Of a stretch of DNA of 34,867 nt, positions 32,692 through 34,867 are shown in pieces. The DNA is from BMS3Bbin07 sp036244995 (lineage in GTDB: Bacteria; Nitrospirota; Thermodesulfovibrionia; Thermodesulfovibrionales; JdFR-85). Made by a program: the position numbers and the translations under genes. Positions within the stretch are counted from its first letter, which is position 1. Each line of letters opens with the position of its first letter. Where the stretch lies: the NCBI GenBank assembly GCA_036244995.1, contig BTTF01000010.1, forward strand, positions 1 through 34,867, written 5' to 3'. The notes beneath the pieces were generated by a model, which worked only from the letters and a program-made list of their open reading frames with translations, did no database searches and was not told where the DNA came from.

Positions 32692-32720
32692 CCTCCTTCG
32701 CAGGAGAAGGACCCTCCTGC
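32692..32720 (-). promoter_or_regulatory. Alternative hairpins over the ribosome-binding site of the zinc-ribbon/receiver gene
   Basis: GCAGGAG (32700-32706) and CTCCTGC (32714-32720) make a 7-bp hairpin just upstream of the Shine-Dalgarno, leaving it free. A competing 6-bp hairpin pairs TCCTTC (32694-32699) with GAAGGA (32706-32711) and buries the GAAGGAGG ribosome site. The two cannot coexist, which suggests translational control, but may be chance. Confidence 0.4.
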
Positions 32721-32727
32721 AACAAAG

Positions 32728-33399
32728 CTAATCTCTTCGTTTTTCTTCAGGCAGCCAGAGATATATCGTCAGGAGTCCAAAGAGGAACCCCCCTATGTGG
32801 GCAAACCATGCAACTCCTCCCTGTGCCCCCTGTCCTTTACTCATGATGCCGCTGATTACCTGAATAACCCCCCATAACCCTATAACAATAAGGGCCGGGA
32901 TCCTGACAATCTGGATAAAGAATCCAAAGAATATTAGAGTATGCACTCTTGTCCGGGGATAAAGCAACAGATATGCCCCGAGAATTCCTGATATCGCCCC
33001 GCTTGCCCCTATCATCGGAACCTGGGAGGCAGGAGACGCAATAGAATTGGCATAGACAGCAACAACGCCGCTAAGCAAATAGAACAGAAGGAATCTGAAA
33101 TGTCCAAGCCTGTCTTCAATATTATTCCCGAAAATCCATAGATACAGCATGTTTCCCGAGATATGGAGAAACCCTCCATGCATAAACATGGAGGTGAAGA
33201 TGGTCAGGACTGCGGGTACCTGCCGGTTGTCACTCATTGAGAGCAGGTTCCGCGGGATGGCGCCGTATTTATAGACCAGTGCTTTCATGTCGGACGCGTA
33301 AAAGAGCTCCACGAAAAAAACCAGCACGTTCAGAACTATTATGGTAATCGTGAAAAAAGGAAATGTACGGGTGGGATTTTCGTCCTTAAAGGGAATCAT
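32728..33399 (-). CDS. Rhomboid family intramembrane serine protease
   Basis: The 223-residue protein has about six membrane segments and the rhomboid catalytic pair: S133 in GASGAISG and H201 in FAHIGGF. The preceding HGGFLHISGNMLYLWIFGNNIED (from about H74) supplies the L1/TM2 region with the oxyanion asparagine N83. Rhomboids cut substrate helices inside the membrane. It overlaps the DUF523 gene by 14 bp, suggesting coupled translation, and its own downstream neighbour is the zinc-ribbon/receiver gene. Confidence 0.93.
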   Translation of the reverse strand: MIPFKDENPTRTFPFFTITIIVLNVLVFFVELFYASDMKALVYKYGAIPRNLLSMSDNRQVPAVLTIFTSMFMHGGFLHISGNMLYLWIFGNNIEDRLGHFRFLLFYLLSGVVAVYANSIASPASQVPMIGASGAISGILGAYLLLYPRTRVHTLIFFGFFIQIVRIPALIVIGLWGVIQVISGIMSKGQGAQGGVAWFAHIGGFLFGLLTIYLWLPEEKRRD

Positions 33400-33820
33400 T
33401 ACTTCTGACCTTTAGCCCGTTGAGACTAAAGAGTGCTGTCAGTACCCCCATACCAACGATCTCTTCCCCCTTTCTCTTTATATGGTTTACTCCACAGGAG
33501 GGACTTCCATCTTTCAATATGGCCTCCCTGACATTCATCGTCCTGGCCAGCTTAAGCACCTCGGAGGCGCCTTTAATAAATTGTTCCGTCAGGTCTGCAC
33601 CATCTTCAGCCAGAACCACGGTATTTCTTGAGAGCACATCATGGCCGTCCCCGTCCTGAATTTCCGTCTTTGGTCTTGGGGTGGGAAGGCCACCGAACTG
33701 TTCGGGACAGACGGGGATGGCCATGCCGGCCTTCAGAAGGGCGATTACCCGTTCATCAGCCTGATTACCACCGTCATACCTTGTATTTAAGCCTGCAAGA
33801 CAGGCGCTTACAATAATCAT
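33386..33820 (-). CDS. DUF523 family protein
   Basis: The 144-residue protein matches DUF523 throughout: VSACLAGLNTRYDGGN at the N terminus, PVCPEQFGGLPTPR (about 36-49), and ILKDGSPSCG (about 101-110). Conserved cysteines in all three blocks suggest a metal or cluster site. The function of the family is not known to me. ATG 33820 lacks a Shine-Dalgarno and has TATAAT 6 nt upstream. The rhomboid gene overlaps its end. Confidence 0.9.
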   Translation of the reverse strand: MIIVSACLAGLNTRYDGGNQADERVIALLKAGMAIPVCPEQFGGLPTPRPKTEIQDGDGHDVLSRNTVVLAEDGADLTEQFIKGASEVLKLARTMNVREAILKDGSPSCGVNHIKRKGEEIVGMGVLTALFSLNGLKVRSNDSL

Positions 33821-33826
33821 GCGATA

Positions 33827-33832
33827 ATTATA
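33827..33832 (-). promoter_or_regulatory. -10 element abutting the DUF523 gene
   Basis: On the minus strand a perfect TATAAT is followed by 6 nt and the ATG, with no ribosome-binding site. A 10-bp palindrome, TTTCCGGAAA (33850-33859), lies where the -35 would be. A transcript from here would be leaderless. Confidence 0.4.
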
Positions 33833-33893
33833 TACTAAATCTATCTGTTTTTCCGGAAACTACTGCGGCCTCAGGACAGGGCATTCAACGGGA

Positions 33894-34709
33894 TTACCAC
33901 TCATTTGCAACCTGTGAAACACCCGTCCTGTCAAGCAGAGTGATAGCATCGTGTTTGCATGCAACCCTGCATATTCCACATCCGTAACAATTCATCAGAT
34001 TAACAGAGCATTTTTTCTTTTTTCTGTCATAGGTGATGGCGTCAAAATAACACCTGCCGATGCATTCCTTACAGCCACTGCATTTCAGGGGATCGATTTC
34101 CGCAATATACTCACCCTTCCACATGGCCTTGCCGATCCCCAGGTCTACCTGAAACCTGTAGGCCATACAATCCCTGTCACAGTTGCATATGGCGCCGATA
34201 AAGGGCGTGTTAAATGTCCAGACACTATGCGCCATGCCTTCAACATCGAGATGTCTTATGGATTCCAGAGCCTCTCCTGTCGACACCCGGTCAAACTCGC
34301 TGAAATCAGGCACATCTTTAAATACCGGCGTCAGGTCCATGCCGATACCAAAACAATACCTCCTGTCCTCCCCCCTGGTAACCTTCCGGCACACACAGGG
34401 CAGCCTTACAGCGGAATTGAAATTAGCAAGTATGGTTTCAACATCTTCGATGGGGACAATCTGTCCGAAATGGGTCTTTCTCAAGTGTCCTGAAACAAGG
34501 GGATAGGCGATAAGCCTGTAAATGCGGGGAAGACGTTTTTTCCACTTATGAGCCCTCTCCACACCCGACTTCATGGAATGAGACAGGTTAGCCAGAAAGT
34601 TTTTCAGGTTGTCTTCAGAGTTGACCTGATAAAAGACATCTTCGGTATAATTGGCGATATTTTCATACCACTTTTTACCTTCCCCATGTCTTGTGCAAAA
34701 TTCACACAT
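33894..34709 (-). CDS. Cys-rich 4Fe-4S ferredoxin-type protein
   Basis: The 271-residue protein ends in two classical 4Fe-4S binding motifs, C210-C213-C216-C220 and C241-C244-C247-C251, so it can carry two clusters. Further cysteines occur at 2 and 5 (CEFC), 105, 107 and 119 (CVCR and RYC), and 175, 177 and 181 (CNCDRDC), giving 17 in all, more than a simple ferredoxin needs. Residues 20-205 form a domain I do not recognise. There is no signal peptide or membrane helix, so it should be cytosolic. GAGG precedes the ATG. It is the first gene of this minus-strand block, 73 bp before DUF523, and its redox partner is not in the window. Confidence 0.85.
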   Translation of the reverse strand: MCEFCTRHGEGKKWYENIANYTEDVFYQVNSEDNLKNFLANLSHSMKSGVERAHKWKKRLPRIYRLIAYPLVSGHLRKTHFGQIVPIEDVETILANFNSAVRLPCVCRKVTRGEDRRYCFGIGMDLTPVFKDVPDFSEFDRVSTGEALESIRHLDVEGMAHSVWTFNTPFIGAICNCDRDCMAYRFQVDLGIGKAMWKGEYIAEIDPLKCSGCKECIGRCYFDAITYDRKKKKCSVNLMNCYGCGICRVACKHDAITLLDRTGVSQVANEW

Positions 34710-34755
34710 ACTTAAATCCTCATCTGCGTTTATTGTGATGACCTTAAGTGTAGTT

Positions 34756-34792
34756 ATTATAATATAAAAGACTCCTCAGAAAATATTTCTGA
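34756..34792 (-). promoter_or_regulatory. Promoter region with palindrome upstream of the 4Fe-4S gene
   Basis: On the minus strand a perfect TATAAT (plus 34761-34756) lies about 47 nt before the ATG. A 17-bp palindrome, TCAGAAA-ATA-TTTCTGA (34776-34792), covers the position of the -35 box and could be an operator. I do not recognise the regulator; it is not a CRP or FNR site. Confidence 0.4.
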
Positions 34793-34867
34793 AAAAATTG
34801 AAACTGTTTTCATTCTGTGTTATTCTTTATTGTGTTTTAAAATACATGTTTTTGTAACAGGTCACCA

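Noticed and set aside
1..34867. CRISPR arrays, tRNA or rRNA genes, transposases, phage genes
   Set aside because: I saw no regularly spaced repeats, cloverleaf-like stretches, rRNA motifs or mobile-element proteins; nothing supports a mobile island.

Overview
The window reads as ordinary, densely packed bacterial chromosome from a Gram-negative-like organism with type IV pili, moderate G+C and heavy use of AGG/AGA arginine codons. The gene content (GH57 branching enzyme with DUF4912, PilB/T/C with a PilS/PilR-like pair, CIRCE-controlled groESL, zinc-ribbon/receiver proteins) would suit a Nitrospirota (Thermodesulfovibrionia-like) or deltaproteobacterial lineage. That placement is a guess from gene content; no rRNA or other phylogenetic marker was analysed. 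I recognise 29 protein-coding genes and see no tRNA, rRNA, CRISPR array, phage or transposase gene.

Layout. (1) 1-326 is gene-poor and holds an inverted-repeat element. (2) 327-6401 is an alpha-glucan/glycogen island: a TIM-barrel sugar isomerase-like protein, a GH13 enzyme, glycogen synthase (opposite strand), a DUF4912 protein and a GH57 branching enzyme. (3) 6578-8600 holds trpS and, convergent to it, hisC. (4) 8768-14063 runs smc, a PilZ protein and a GlcD-type FAD oxidoreductase. (5) 14065-15456 is a YihY/BrkB membrane protein, divergent from a plus-strand run of HIT, NUDIX, GAF-GGDEF and fdhD (15611-18714). (6) 18731-26103, minus strand, is the type IV pilus block, transcribed pilB, pilT, pilC, then a PilS-like kinase and a PilR-like sigma-54 activator. 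(7) 26191-29546, minus strand, holds mltG, ispG, panC and a small thioredoxin-fold-like protein. (8) 29639-31606 is groES-groEL behind a perfect CIRCE operator, closed by a strong terminator. (9) 31846-34709, minus strand, holds a Cys-rich 4Fe-4S protein, DUF523, a rhomboid protease and a zinc-ribbon/receiver protein.

How the genes connect. GlgA and the GH57 enzyme can elongate and branch an alpha-1,4-glucan, and the GH13 enzyme can remodel or degrade it. DUF4912 sits 13 bp before the branching enzyme and is the least explained member of that set. The diguanylate cyclase and the PilZ protein lie in the same window as the pilus motors, suggesting but not proving c-di-GMP control of pili.

I did not find a clear, wholly new multi-gene system. 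The more unusual signals are non-coding or structural: several genes (smc, ispG, DUF523, hisC) with a -10-like hexamer only 6-8 nt before the start codon and no Shine-Dalgarno, suggesting leaderless mRNAs; an A-rich in-frame insertion flanked by direct repeats in the SMC hinge; a 196-bp inverted-repeat element at the left edge; and two mutually exclusive hairpins over the ribosome-binding site of the zinc-ribbon/receiver gene.
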